Assembly (NCBI RefSeq): GCF_003634695.1
Contig: NZ_RBWV01000011.1
Coordinates: forward strand, 372,001-436,000
Length of the DNA stretch: 64,000 nucleotides
Origin: Motilibacter peucedani
Lineage (GTDB): Bacteria; Actinomycetota; Actinomycetes; Motilibacterales; Motilibacteraceae
Reading direction: 5' to 3'
In this document: positions 16,629 to 25,006 of the stretch, in pieces
Layout: every line of letters starts with the position of its first letter
Numbering within the stretch: the first letter of the stretch is position 1
Made by a program: the position numbers and the translations under genes
The notes under the pieces: model-generated
Told to the model about the DNA's origin: nothing
What the model saw: only the letters and a program-made list of their open reading frames with translations
Databases searched by the model: none

Positions 16629-17789
16629 TCAGGACCGGTAGGGGCGGAAGAAGTCCCGCAGCTCGGCCGCGAACAGCTCCGGCACCTCGAACGCCGCGAA
16701 GTGCCCGCCAGCCGCAGGTTCGGTGAGCCGGACCAGGTTCGTGGTGCGCTCCAGCCAGGCTTGCGGCGGCCGCAGGATGTCACCGGGGAAGAGCGCGAAG
16801 CCTGAGGGGACCTCGACGCGGCGCGCGTGCTGCTCGACCGGGATGGCGGCGTTCTCCGCGTACATGCGCATGGAAGGGCCGATGGTCCGGGTGTGCCAGT
16901 AGGTCGCGACGTTCGTGAGGATCTCGTCCTTGGTGAACCGCGTCTCGACGTCCCCGCCGCAGTCGCTCCAGGCTCGCAGCTTCTCCACGATCCACGCGGC
17001 CAGCCCGACGGGCGAGTCGGTGAGCCCGAGAGCGGCGGTGTCGGGCTTCGTGCGGTGCATGGCCGCGTAGGCGCCCTCGCTCGCACCCCAGGCGGCCACG
17101 CGCTGGAGCCACGCCTGCTCCTCCTCGGAGAGGTCGGCGTGCGAGCCCGGGACGGGCAAGCCGGCGTCGGTGCGGTGGACGGCCACGACCCGGTCGGGGT
17201 TATCGAGGGCGAGGTAGCGGCTGACACCACTGCCGATGTCGCCGCCGACGGCGCCGAACCGCTCGTAGCCCAGGGCGGTCATGAGCCGCGCCCACAGCCC
17301 CGCGACGGCGATCGAGTCGAGCGGTGCGCCAGGCGCGTCCGACCAGCCGTAGCCCGGCATGTCGGGCACCACGACGTCGAACGCGTCGGCCGGGTCACCG
17401 CCGTGTGCGCCCGGGTCGGTGAGCAGGTCGAGGACCTTCTCGTAGCGCCAGGACGAGTCAGGCCACCCGTGGCACAGCACGAGCGGCAGCGGACGCGGCG
17501 CACCGGCAGCCGCGCGCACGTGCACCGCGTGGATGCGCAGGTCGCCGATGCGCACGCGTACGCGGTGGCGCGCGCCCAGCGCCGCCTCCTGGGCGCGCCA
17601 GTCGAACCCGTCGACCCAGTAGTCGACCAGCTCGCGCAGGTAGGCGGGGTCGGCGCCCAGGGACCACGTGGGGTCGGCGGGTAGGTCAGCCCACCGCGTA
17701 CCTCGCAGGCGTCCGGCGAGCTCCTCGAGGGAGCTCTCCGGCACCTGAATGGGAAACGGCTCGACCGTCGACTCCCCCGCGCCGCTCAC
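16629..17789 (-). CDS. Epoxide hydrolase (EHN-type alpha/beta hydrolase)
   Basis: 386 residues. The N-terminal EHN domain (residues 8-115) contains LAGRLRGTRWADLP and LVDYWVDGFDWRAQEA. The hydrolase core has the oxyanion motif HGWPDS, the nucleophile aspartate in GGDIGS, tyrosine-containing lid sequences and the C-terminal histidine in GGHFAAFEVPE. This is the microsomal-type epoxide hydrolase family, which opens epoxides to diols. The start GTG overlaps the stop of the SnoaL-like gene (GTGA). Its likely regulator is the divergent MarR protein at 18240, suggesting a detoxification operon. Confidence 0.9.
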   Translation of the reverse strand: MSGAGESTVEPFPIQVPESSLEELAGRLRGTRWADLPADPTWSLGADPAYLRELVDYWVDGFDWRAQEAALGARHRVRVRIGDLRIHAVHVRAAAGAPRPLPLVLCHGWPDSSWRYEKVLDLLTDPGAHGGDPADAFDVVVPDMPGYGWSDAPGAPLDSIAVAGLWARLMTALGYERFGAVGGDIGSGVSRYLALDNPDRVVAVHRTDAGLPVPGSHADLSEEEQAWLQRVAAWGASEGAYAAMHRTKPDTAALGLTDSPVGLAAWIVEKLRAWSDCGGDVETRFTKDEILTNVATYWHTRTIGPSMRMYAENAAIPVEQHARRVEVPSGFALFPGDILRPPQAWLERTTNLVRLTEPAAGGHFAAFEVPELFAAELRDFFRPYRS

Positions 17790-18208
17790 TGCGCGCCCAC
17801 GGGCTCGTAGCAGTCGAACGTCTCGTGGTCGACGACCCGACCGTCCTGCACGGTCAGCACTGCGGCGACGTGCGCGACCAGCTCCTGGCCGGCGCGGTAG
17901 GGCCCGGCGTCCACGCCGACGACTCCGCGCCAGGTCGCGCGCACCGCGGCGCGGTCCGAGCACGTGAGCACCTCGTGGACGTCGAAGACCTGCTCGCGCA
18001 GCAGCGCCTTGCCGGCTCGGAGTCCCTGCAGCGTCTGCTCGAGGTCGCGCACGGCGCCGCGCGGGGTGATCGGGTTCGGGTGCTCGACGACGCGCAGCCC
18101 CGGCGCGACGAGCGCCAGCAGGTCGTCCGCGCTCGACCCCAGGTCGGAGACGGTGGCGAAGTAGCGGAGGACGACGGACTCGACCTCAGTGGCGGTGGAG
18201 TTGGTCAT
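17786..18208 (-). CDS. SnoaL-like nuclear transport factor 2 protein
   Basis: 140 residues with NTF2-like fold: VESVVLRYFATVSDLGSSAD, LVAPGLRVVEHPN, then AAVRATWRGVVGVDAGPY and VQDGRVVDHETFDCYEP. Members act as isomerases, hydrolases or ligand-binding partners. It is the first gene of a two-gene operon with the epoxide hydrolase, coupled by a 4-nt overlap. ATG at 18208 starts the conserved part; an in-frame ATG at 18226 lies inside the operator and is less likely. Confidence 0.8.
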   Translation of the reverse strand: MTNSTATEVESVVLRYFATVSDLGSSADDLLALVAPGLRVVEHPNPITPRGAVRDLEQTLQGLRAGKALLREQVFDVHEVLTCSDRAAVRATWRGVVGVDAGPYRAGQELVAHVAAVLTVQDGRVVDHETFDCYEPVGAQ

Positions 18209-18221
18209 GGACGCGACGATA

Positions 18222-18237
18222 CACAACTATGGTTGTG
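18222..18237. promoter_or_regulatory. MarR-type operator
   Basis: CACAAC-TATG-GTTGTG is a perfect 6-bp inverted repeat with 4-nt spacer. It lies between the SnoaL/epoxide hydrolase operon and the MarR gene, only 2 nt before the MarR GTG, where binding would block transcription in both directions. Confidence 0.65.
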
Positions 18238-18239
18238 CT

Positions 18240-18716
18240 GTGGAGCGAGAGACGACCCTGGGTCTGGCGACGTTGCTGTCCCTCCTGGGCGCCGCGGTGG
18301 ACGACGCCGTCCTGCGCGCCCTCGACGGCACCGGGCTGCGTCGAGGTCACGGCTACGTCGTGCAGCGACTTCTCGTGGGGCCCGCCACCGCCACGCAGGT
18401 CGCGGCAGAGCTGGGCGTCTCGCAGCAGGCGGTGTCCAAGGTCCTCAAGGAGCTGATGGCCCTCGGGCACGTCGAGCTCGTCGCGGACGACGCCGACCGA
18501 CGGAGCCGCCCCGTGCGGCTCACGACCCGTGGACGGGAGGCGGTGCACCGGGCCAGAGCCGTGCGAGCCGACATCGACGCGCGGGTCGCCGGGGAGGTGG
18601 GCACCGACGAGCTGGCGGCGGCGCACGCCGTGCTCGTCGCGGCTCTGGACGTCCTCGGGATCCGGGAGCAGGTCGAGCGGCGCACGGTGGCTCCTCAGGA
18701 CGGGCGGCTGGGCTGA
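18240..18716 (+). CDS. MarR-family transcriptional regulator
   Basis: 158 residues. The winged helix-turn-helix reads ATQVAAELGVSQQAVSKVLK (about 60-80), followed by the wing DADRRSRPVRLTTRGREAVH, the MarR signature. The GTG start has no ribosome site and sits immediately behind a palindrome, so the transcript may be leaderless. The last 22 bp overlap the 3' end of the convergent globin gene. It probably represses itself and the epoxide hydrolase operon. Confidence 0.87.
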   Translation: MERETTLGLATLLSLLGAAVDDAVLRALDGTGLRRGHGYVVQRLLVGPATATQVAAELGVSQQAVSKVLKELMALGHVELVADDADRRSRPVRLTTRGREAVHRARAVRADIDARVAGEVGTDELAAAHAVLVAALDVLGIREQVERRTVAPQDGRLG

Positions 18717-19141
18717 CCCGTGGAGCTGACCGGCAGGGCCGCCGACTGCGCGCCCATCATGACGTCGCTGATGAGGGCGTAGGCGGCCTGCCACGCCTCC
18801 TGCACCTCGTCGTCCCAGTGGACGCCGGGAGCCCCCGCTAGCGCAGCGAGCAGCGCGTCACCGACGATCTCGTAGTGCTCGACGCGCACGCCGTAGCCCG
18901 CGTGACGCGCCCCGAGGTCCGCGCACCGCTCGAGGAAGTCGTCGTGTTCGCGGATGCCGGCGGCGATCTCGACGAGCATGGCGGCGAACTTGCGCTGCTG
19001 CTCCTCCAGCGAGGGCGGGAACAGCGGACGCAGGCCAGGTGCAGCCGCGAACAGCCGCCGGTAGAAGTCGGCGGCGAAGGCGTCGGGCGCCCGGAGGGCA
19101 GCGAGGGTGCGGTCGACGACGTCGACCTGCTCGGGGGTCAC
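18695..19141 (-). CDS. Globin-family haem protein (flavohaemoglobin-like globin domain)
   Basis: 148 residues forming one globin domain: VDVVDRTLAALRAPDAFAAD, FYRRLFAAAPGLRPLFP (helix C/CD region), AMLVEIAAGIREHDDFLERC and GARHAGYGVRVEHYEIVGDA. His in LGARHAGYGV is the proximal ligand as in flavohaemoglobins, where the F-helix motif is similar. No reductase domain follows. A role in nitric oxide or oxygen chemistry is likely. GTG at 19141 follows GGAGG. It lies 4 nt behind the LuxR regulator gene, so the two are one operon. A second globin of the same type is at 27164. Confidence 0.83.
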   Translation of the reverse strand: MTPEQVDVVDRTLAALRAPDAFAADFYRRLFAAAPGLRPLFPPSLEEQQRKFAAMLVEIAAGIREHDDFLERCADLGARHAGYGVRVEHYEIVGDALLAALAGAPGVHWDDEVQEAWQAAYALISDVMMGAQSAALPVSSTGQPSRPS

Positions 19142-19145
19142 GGGG

Positions 19146-21848
19146 TCATCCTCCGCCGCCGGGCCGCAGCGCTCGCGCCAGGTCGGCACGGCTGCTGACG
19201 CCGAGCTTCGCGTAGACCGCCTGCAGGTGGTTGTCGACGGTGCGCACCGAGAGCACCAGCCGGTCGGCGACGTCCTTGCTGGACAGGCCGGTCGCTGCCA
19301 GCGAGGCCACCTCGCGCTCGCGGCGCGTCAGCGGGACCACCGCGTCCACGGCACGCAGCGCGGGTGTGACGGCACCCTCGCACCTCTCGACCAGCGCCTT
19401 CGCCGTCACCGCGGCCCGCGCGCCCTCGCGGGCGGACCCGCGACGCCGCAAGGCAGCGGCCACGGACGTCCACGCCTCGGCGGCGAGCAGGGTGCAGCCC
19501 AGCCGCTCGAAGGAGGCGGCGACCTCCGCCAGGCTGGTCGGGTCGCCGTCGCGCAGGGCGCGGGCGTGCAGCGCGTACGCGTCGGCGAGCGGTCCGCCGT
19601 CGGGCCGGCGCAGCTCCTCCAGGCGGTCGGCGACCGCGCCCGCCTCGCCGAGCCGCGCCCGGTCGTGCAGGAGCCGTCGCTCGGAGCTGACGTCACCCGC
19701 GGACGCGGCGCGCGCCGCCCCCTCCTCGAGCACCCGGTGGGCGGCGCCGAGGTGGCCGCGGCCGGCCAGCGTCCACGCCTGCCCCAGGCAGTGCTCCGGG
19801 TAGACGACGGCCGAGACCTCGATGCCGGCGCTCTCGGCCAGCGCCCGCTCGGCCTCGTCGAGCTCGCCGAGCAGCGCGTGCGCGAGCGCCTTCTGGTCGA
19901 GCAGCATCTTGCGGGCCGCGTCGTGACCGTGGGCGCGCGCGACGGACAGGCCCTCGACGTACCAGCGCACGGCGGTACGCGGCTGGCCGGCGAGCACCGC
20001 CGCGCGCCCGGCCATCCGGGCCAGCCGCGTGCGCACCCAGGGCGAGCGGTCGCGGGTGGCCAGCGCGTACCCCCGCTCGGCGACCTCCAGCGCCTCGGCG
20101 AGCCGACCGCACTCCTGCAGGGCGAACGACTCGGCCGACAAGTGCACGGACACGTGGTAGACGGCCAGCACCTCGGGCAGCGCCTCGTGCATCGCGAATC
20201 CCCGGCGAGCGGCGTCGACCGCGATCTCGGCCCGGCCGAGCAGCGTCAGCCCGGTCGCCCGGGCCCAGGACGCCACCATCGCGGCGCGGGACGGCGTGCC
20301 GTCGCCGACGACCGCGTCGGCCAGCGCCACCGCGTCCGCGGCGCGGCCGGCGAAGCCGAGCACCAGCGCCTCCAGCGCCCGCAGGGCGTGCAGGGCCGGC
20401 TCCGTCCGCGCCCGGGACGCCGCCTGCTGCACCACCCGCAGCGCCTCCGGGGGCCGGTTGCGGCCGGTCAGCTCGAGCGCGGTGCGCACGGAGGCGACGC
20501 GGACGAGGGCCACGTCGTCGGTCGTGGCGTCCAGAGCGGCGTCGAGGACCTGCTCGGCCTCGTCGAACTCGCCGAGCTCGTAGAGCGCCTCGCCGAGGAG
20601 CAGCCGCGCGTCGAGCCGGTCCTGCTGCGCCAGGGCCGCGCGGGCCAGCCGGGCGACGCGCAGGAGGTCGTAGCCGTGGCGCGCCAGCCGGGCGCCGCGC
20701 ACCAGCAGCTCGGTGTCGGCGGTGCCTGTGGCGTCGAGCTGCATCGTCGCGATGCGCAAGGGGTCCTCGTAGCGGCGGGCGCCGTAGGCCTTGACCCGGC
20801 CGGAGAGCACCAGCCCGGCCCGCCGGCGGGCGAGCTCCGGCAGCTGCGCCCGCAGGACCTCGCCGTAGAGCGGGTGCGCGAGCCGGACGGTCGTCCGGCG
20901 CCCGTCGAGGAACGAGCGCACCGTGCCCGCCCGCTCGAGGGCCTCGAGGCACTGCATGACCTCGAGCGGGTCGCTGCCAGGACGGGCCGACGCCGCGAGC
21001 AGGTCGTCGAGCGAGACGGGCTCGGCGACGGCGAGCAGCTCGAGTGCGCGGCGACCGGCGTCGGGCACCGCGTCGAGGCGCGCCGCCACGACCTCCACGA
21101 GACGGGGCGTCGGGCTCAGCGGAGCCACGAGCCGCCACGCACCGCCGACCTGCTGCAGCGCGCCGGAGTCGAGCGCGCCGAGGACGAGCTCGCGGACGTA
21201 GAGCGGGTTGCCCCGCGAGGTCTCCCACACGTCGTCGGCGGCACCGGCGTCGACCGGTCCGCGCAGCGAGAGGTGCATCAGCGTCTGCACCGCGCGGCGC
21301 GGCAGGTCGCCGAGGTCGACCCGGCGGACGCCGTCACCGCGCCAGAGCGCCGACACCGCCTCGTCGACCGGCTCCGACGAGCGCACGGTCGCCAGCAGGA
21401 AGACCAGCCCCTCGTCGAGCAGCCGCAGGATCATCGTCGCGCTCGTGCCGTCGAGCAGGTGCAGGTCGTCGACCAGCACCACCGAACGGGACCCGCCGCG
21501 CGCCGACACCTGCTCGCGCACGGAGCGCAGCACGACGTCGAAGACGGTGACCGGGTCCTCGACGCCGCGGGCCTCCGCCGGGAGCAGGTGGGCCACCGAC
21601 CCGAACGGCAGCTGCGACGACGACCGGGAGGCGGTGACGCGGGCGGTGCGGTAGCCGTGCTTCGCCGCCGCGCCCAGCACCTCCTCGGCCAGACGGGTCT
21701 TGCCGACCCCCGGAGGGCCCGCCGCCACCCAGCCGCGCATGCGCCGGTCCTGCAGCGCCGCCAGGGCGCCCTCGAGCTCGGCGTGCCGCGCCACCAGCGG
21801 CCAGGCCAGCGCGCTCGCCGGCTCCCGCACCGCGAAGGTCGTGCTCAC
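19146..21848 (-). CDS. LuxR-family regulator with AAA ATPase (LAL/MalT-like)
   Basis: 900 residues. An N-terminal ATPase domain has Walker A (GPPGVGKTR, near residue 45) and Walker B (VVLVDDLHLLD). The middle 450 residues are helical repeats of TPR type. The C-terminus is a LuxR helix-turn-helix: LTRREREVASLAATGLSSKD, then SVRTVDNHLQAVYAKLGVSS. This is the large ATP-binding LuxR (LAL) architecture. The start is GTG at 21848, with GGAG upstream; the frame runs further upstream but without protein character. It is followed after 4 nt by a globin gene, so globin expression may be linked to it. Confidence 0.9.
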   Translation of the reverse strand: MSTTFAVREPASALAWPLVARHAELEGALAALQDRRMRGWVAAGPPGVGKTRLAEEVLGAAAKHGYRTARVTASRSSSQLPFGSVAHLLPAEARGVEDPVTVFDVVLRSVREQVSARGGSRSVVLVDDLHLLDGTSATMILRLLDEGLVFLLATVRSSEPVDEAVSALWRGDGVRRVDLGDLPRRAVQTLMHLSLRGPVDAGAADDVWETSRGNPLYVRELVLGALDSGALQQVGGAWRLVAPLSPTPRLVEVVAARLDAVPDAGRRALELLAVAEPVSLDDLLAASARPGSDPLEVMQCLEALERAGTVRSFLDGRRTTVRLAHPLYGEVLRAQLPELARRRAGLVLSGRVKAYGARRYEDPLRIATMQLDATGTADTELLVRGARLARHGYDLLRVARLARAALAQQDRLDARLLLGEALYELGEFDEAEQVLDAALDATTDDVALVRVASVRTALELTGRNRPPEALRVVQQAASRARTEPALHALRALEALVLGFAGRAADAVALADAVVGDGTPSRAAMVASWARATGLTLLGRAEIAVDAARRGFAMHEALPEVLAVYHVSVHLSAESFALQECGRLAEALEVAERGYALATRDRSPWVRTRLARMAGRAAVLAGQPRTAVRWYVEGLSVARAHGHDAARKMLLDQKALAHALLGELDEAERALAESAGIEVSAVVYPEHCLGQAWTLAGRGHLGAAHRVLEEGAARAASAGDVSSERRLLHDRARLGEAGAVADRLEELRRPDGGPLADAYALHARALRDGDPTSLAEVAASFERLGCTLLAAEAWTSVAAALRRRGSAREGARAAVTAKALVERCEGAVTPALRAVDAVVPLTRREREVASLAATGLSSKDVADRLVLSVRTVDNHLQAVYAKLGVSSRADLARALRPGGGG

Positions 21849-22071
21849 CGTGCTCCGCTCCCCTCGGCGCGGCAGCACCACGTCGCGCTGCCCGGCTCCC
21901 TGCTGCTCCTCCTGCACGGCGCCGGCCGCGCGACCGCCGAGGACCCCCCTCCGGGCCTCGGCGCACGGACGACGTGCACAGGACTCCTCACAGCCACCCC
22001 CGGTCTCCCTGGCCAAGCATGGCGCGGCTCCCCCCGCCGGCGCCATGCCTCGTGCGGGTCCCGCCCGCCGG

Positions 22072-22893
22072 TCACCCGGCCAGGACGGTGCTCAGCGCGG
22101 AGACGTACGCCGGCTGCTGGGCCGTCGCCACCCGCGACGGGGCACCGAAGGACAGGACGTAGGTGCCCACCCGGGTCGCGGCGTCGTCGGCGTTCCCCAC
22201 GTAGGTCGCCGCAGCGCGCGTCGTGCGGAAGCGGATGACCGCCGGACCGTCGGTCGCCACCATGTCGACGGCGCCGGGGATCTCGCTCGCCCGACCGCGG
22301 CGGATGCCACCGGGGCCCTCGTCGTGCGCGTGGCGCATGAGCAGGCCCTCCGAGGCGAGCTGCACCGTGATGCGCACCGCGTCCTCGGCCGTCGGCGTCT
22401 CGCGCAGGAAGGCGACGAGCGCCTTCTCGTAGGCCGGTCGACGCGAGGGGACCACCCGGGTGGGGCTCCCGTAGGAGAGGACCACCCGGCCCACGCGCGC
22501 AGCCTCGTCGTCGGCACCACCGACGTAGGCGGCCGCGGCCGCGCGAGTGGTGAAGACCATGACCGAGGCGTCCTCGGTCGAGACCATCTGCTCGCAGCCG
22601 AGCGACTTCAGCTCGACGCACGCACCACCGCGCACGATCGTGCGCGGACCCTCGTCGCGCGCATGGCGCACGTCGAGCCCCTGGGCGGCCAGGGCCTCGA
22701 CGACCGCCTTCGCGCTGGGCTGCGCCTGCGCCGTCGCGGAGTGGGCAGCCGCGGTCGTCGCCGCCTCGGCGGGGACGAGCGGTGCGGCCACCGCCACGGC
22801 GGCCAGGCCACCCAGCGCTGCGGCCAGGACCCGGCGCCGGCCGGTGACGCGCTCCGCGCCGCAGGCGGAAGGGGTCTGGACGTTCTCGTTCAT
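22072..22893 (-). CDS. Secreted protein with two tandem repeats, unknown function
   Basis: 273 residues. A twin-arginine-like signal (GRRRVLAAALGGLAAVAVAA) begins at about residue 18. The mature part consists of two similar halves of about 90-100 residues. Copy one contains RHARDEGPRTIVRGGACVEL, VMVFTTRAAAAAYVGGADD and VVLSYGSPTRVV. Copy two contains RHAHDEGPGGIRRGRASEIP, VIRFRTTRAAATYVGNADD and YVLSFGAPSRVA. No known domain was recognised. CGAGGAGCGAGAG precedes the ATG. It is alone on its strand, divergent from the YdcF-like gene. Confidence 0.75.
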   Translation of the reverse strand: MNENVQTPSACGAERVTGRRRVLAAALGGLAAVAVAAPLVPAEAATTAAAHSATAQAQPSAKAVVEALAAQGLDVRHARDEGPRTIVRGGACVELKSLGCEQMVSTEDASVMVFTTRAAAAAYVGGADDEAARVGRVVLSYGSPTRVVPSRRPAYEKALVAFLRETPTAEDAVRITVQLASEGLLMRHAHDEGPGGIRRGRASEIPGAVDMVATDGPAVIRFRTTRAAATYVGNADDAATRVGTYVLSFGAPSRVATAQQPAYVSALSTVLAG

Positions 22894-23015
22894 CTCTCGC
22901 TCCTCGGACGTGCTGCCGCACCCTGTGTGCAGCGAGCCACGACCGCTAGAAGGCACTGGCTCTTCGGCAGGTTCCACCACTGCAGCACCTTCTTCGAGCA
23001 CTGCGATGACGGACA

Positions 23016-23029
23016 TCTAGTTGGCTAGA
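23016..23029. promoter_or_regulatory. Palindrome in divergent promoter region
   Basis: TCTAG-TTGG-CTAGA, a 5-bp inverted repeat between the secreted repeat protein (start 22893) and the YdcF-like gene (start 23099). It could be an operator; no regulator is adjacent. Confidence 0.3.
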
Positions 23030-23098
23030 CATTCGTACTGTTGCGCTCCTACGGTGGCCGCGTCAAGTGCGAATCGCCACTGACGCAGGAGGATCCCG

Positions 23099-23923
23099 AT
23101 GATCGACCGCTTTCCTGCCCTGCAGGCGTCGCTGTCACCGGAGGGATGGGTGCGCGCTCCCGACGGCACCACGGAGGAGACGGTCGCGGCGGCCGAGCGG
23201 ATCGCGGGCTGGCTCGCGCGACGCGACCCTCCCGGTCCGGGCCGCGGAGGTGACGTCAACCTCCTGGTCCTGGCCGGAAGTGCTGTGCTGCAGTCGGTCC
23301 AGCTGTCGGCAGCTGCCTGGCACGCCGGACGCGTCGGCTGCATCGTCGTCACAGGCGGGGTCGGCCACTCGACGGCGGCGCTGCGCGAGCGCGCGGCGCA
23401 GCTGCGCGGCCGCTCGGCGGTCGTCGGAGGACCGAGCGAGGCCGCCGTGCTCGGCGGTCTGCTGCGCGAGCTGGGCGTCCCCGCGGCGGCGCTGGTGCTG
23501 GAGGAGCGGTCGACGAACACCGGCGAGAACGCCGCCTTCGCCCTGGCAACCGTGCGGGCGAGACGTCTGGCGCACCGCTCGGTCCTGCTCGAGCAGGACC
23601 CCACCATGCAGCGGCGCACCCACGCGACCTTCGAGCTCCACTGGCCGGCAGCCGCTCGGCTGGCGAGCTGGGCACCGTTCGTGCCCGGCATCCGCTCGTG
23701 CAGCGCAGGACCACCGACCTGGACGTGGGAACGCTTCACGGGACTGCTCCTCGGAGAGGTCCAGCGCCTCCGTGACGACGAGCACGGCTACGGCCCGCGC
23801 GGCAAGGGTTTCTGCGTCGCCGTCGAGGTCCCGGCCGACGTCCTCGCGTCGGCCGGCGTCCTGGGCCGCGGTCTCCGGCCGCGGGGAGCGACGGCACCTG
23901 CCGCCGGGTGCACGAGCCCTTAG
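23099..23923 (+). CDS. YdcF/DUF218-family protein
   Basis: 274 residues. The DUF218 core is clear: VNLLVLAGSAVLQSVQLSAA, IVVTGGVGHSTAA and ERSTNTGENAAFALATVRAR, the last being the conserved xSTNTxENA motif with acidic and asparagine residues of the active cleft. Members bind nucleotides such as S-adenosylmethionine or act on envelope precursors. There are no obvious membrane helices, so the protein is cytoplasmic like E. coli YdcF. CAGGAGGAT precedes the ATG. Its stop overlaps the stop of the convergent small gene at 23920. Confidence 0.83.
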   Translation: MIDRFPALQASLSPEGWVRAPDGTTEETVAAAERIAGWLARRDPPGPGRGGDVNLLVLAGSAVLQSVQLSAAAWHAGRVGCIVVTGGVGHSTAALRERAAQLRGRSAVVGGPSEAAVLGGLLRELGVPAAALVLEERSTNTGENAAFALATVRARRLAHRSVLLEQDPTMQRRTHATFELHWPAAARLASWAPFVPGIRSCSAGPPTWTWERFTGLLLGEVQRLRDDEHGYGPRGKGFCVAVEVPADVLASAGVLGRGLRPRGATAPAAGCTSP

Positions 23924-24054
23924 CGCGCCCTCGCCAGCAGCCGGGCGAACGTGCCGGCGTCGTGCGCGCTCGGGTGTGCGGACCCGGACGTCGGGGTGCG
24001 TCCGGACGCGCAGAGGAGTACGGCGCTGACGAGGAGGAGGAGCAGGTCGAGCAT
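23920..24054 (-). CDS. Small membrane or secreted peptide
   Basis: 44 residues: one hydrophobic segment MLDLLLLLVSAVLLCASG followed by a polar tail with His and Ser. It could be a single-pass membrane peptide or a secreted peptide with a Cys near the cleavage point. GGAG lies 7 nt before the ATG. A clean palindrome CTGAGCA-N5-TGCTCAG sits 82 nt upstream, which supports regulated expression. No homolog is recognised. Confidence 0.5.
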   Translation of the reverse strand: MLDLLLLLVSAVLLCASGRTPTSGSAHPSAHDAGTFARLLARAR

Positions 24055-24135
24055 GTCGTGTCTCCAGTCGGGTGCGGCGCGGCCTCGGACGGCCGGCCAG
24101 TGCCACGACTGTCGCGCCGGCGGGCGGCGCACGTC

Positions 24136-24154
24136 CTGAGCAACGGGTGCTCAG
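24136..24154. promoter_or_regulatory. CTGAGCA-N5-TGCTCAG palindrome
   Basis: Perfect 7-bp arms (24136-24142 and 24148-24154), with an extra GTTGCTCAG half at 24166-24174 that overlaps the GntR stop. It lies upstream of the small gene at 24054. The same element is found at 14432, 27678 and 27738. Confidence 0.55.
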
Positions 24155-24170
24155 ACCGGTGGCACGTTGC

Positions 24171-24920
24171 TCAGCTGGGCTGGCGACGACCGCGGCGGAC
24201 GGGTGCCGGGGGCTCGACGGTGAAGGACGCCTCGAGCGCGTAGCGGTCCGCCGCGTAGCGGGTCGCGGTGCGCTCGAGAGGTACGCCGTCCTGGTCGAGG
24301 ATCAGGCGCTCCTCCACGAGCACAGGAGATCCGGTACGCAGCCCGAGCTCGCGCGCGGTGGTCCGGTCCGCCGCCTCCGCACGGATGTTGCAGGTGCCGC
24401 TCGTCGCGGTCCGCCCGAGCGCACGCAGCTGCTCGTGGAGCGAGCCGCCGGCCAGGTCGGCGTCCAGGACAGGCGCCATGTCGGCGGGCAGCACCGTGTG
24501 CTCGTCGGCGATCGGCTGTCCGGACGCGACGCGGATGCGCCGGAGCTCGACGACCTCGGCCCGTGCACGCAGGCGCAGGTCGGCCCGCTCGTCGTCGGTC
24601 GCGGGTCGCACGTGCGCCGTCAGCACGCGCGACGAGGGCTCGAGGCCCCGGCGTCGCATCTCGGCGCTGAAGCCGCGCAGCCGCGACACCTGCCGGTGCG
24701 GCTGCGCCTCGGCGACGAAGGTGCCGCGGCCGGGCTGCCGGTAGACCAGGTCGTCGGCCTCGAGGCGCTGCATGGCGGCGCGCACCGTCATGCGGCTGAC
24801 CGAGAACTCCTCGCACAGCGCGGCTTCCGACGGCAGCAGCGCGTGCGCGGGCAACGAGGAGATACGAGCCCGCAGCGACTGCTCGATCTGGTGGTAGCGC
24901 GGCGCGAAGCTCTCGCTCAC
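24171..24920 (-). CDS. GntR-family (HutC/UTRA) transcriptional regulator
   Basis: 249 residues. The winged helix domain (1-75) contains LPSEAALCEEFSVSRMTVRA and AMQRLEADDLVYRQPGRGTF, the GntR consensus. The UTRA ligand domain follows (PIADEHTVLPADMAPVLDAD, SPVLVEERLILDQDGVPLER). HutC-type regulators sense sugars or amino-acid derivatives. GTG at 24920 begins the conserved DNA-binding part. No transport or catabolic operon is adjacent, so the target is not evident. Confidence 0.88.
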   Translation of the reverse strand: MSESFAPRYHQIEQSLRARISSLPAHALLPSEAALCEEFSVSRMTVRAAMQRLEADDLVYRQPGRGTFVAEAQPHRQVSRLRGFSAEMRRRGLEPSSRVLTAHVRPATDDERADLRLRARAEVVELRRIRVASGQPIADEHTVLPADMAPVLDADLAGGSLHEQLRALGRTATSGTCNIRAEAADRTTARELGLRTGSPVLVEERLILDQDGVPLERTATRYAADRYALEASFTVEPPAPVRRGRRQPS

Positions 24921-25006
24921 CGACGCCCCGCCCGCCCGCACTGCACGGGGCCACAGTAGTCCCGCGCGCGGGCCCGGCAGCGACGTCGGAGGGCGGGCCC
25001 AGGAGG

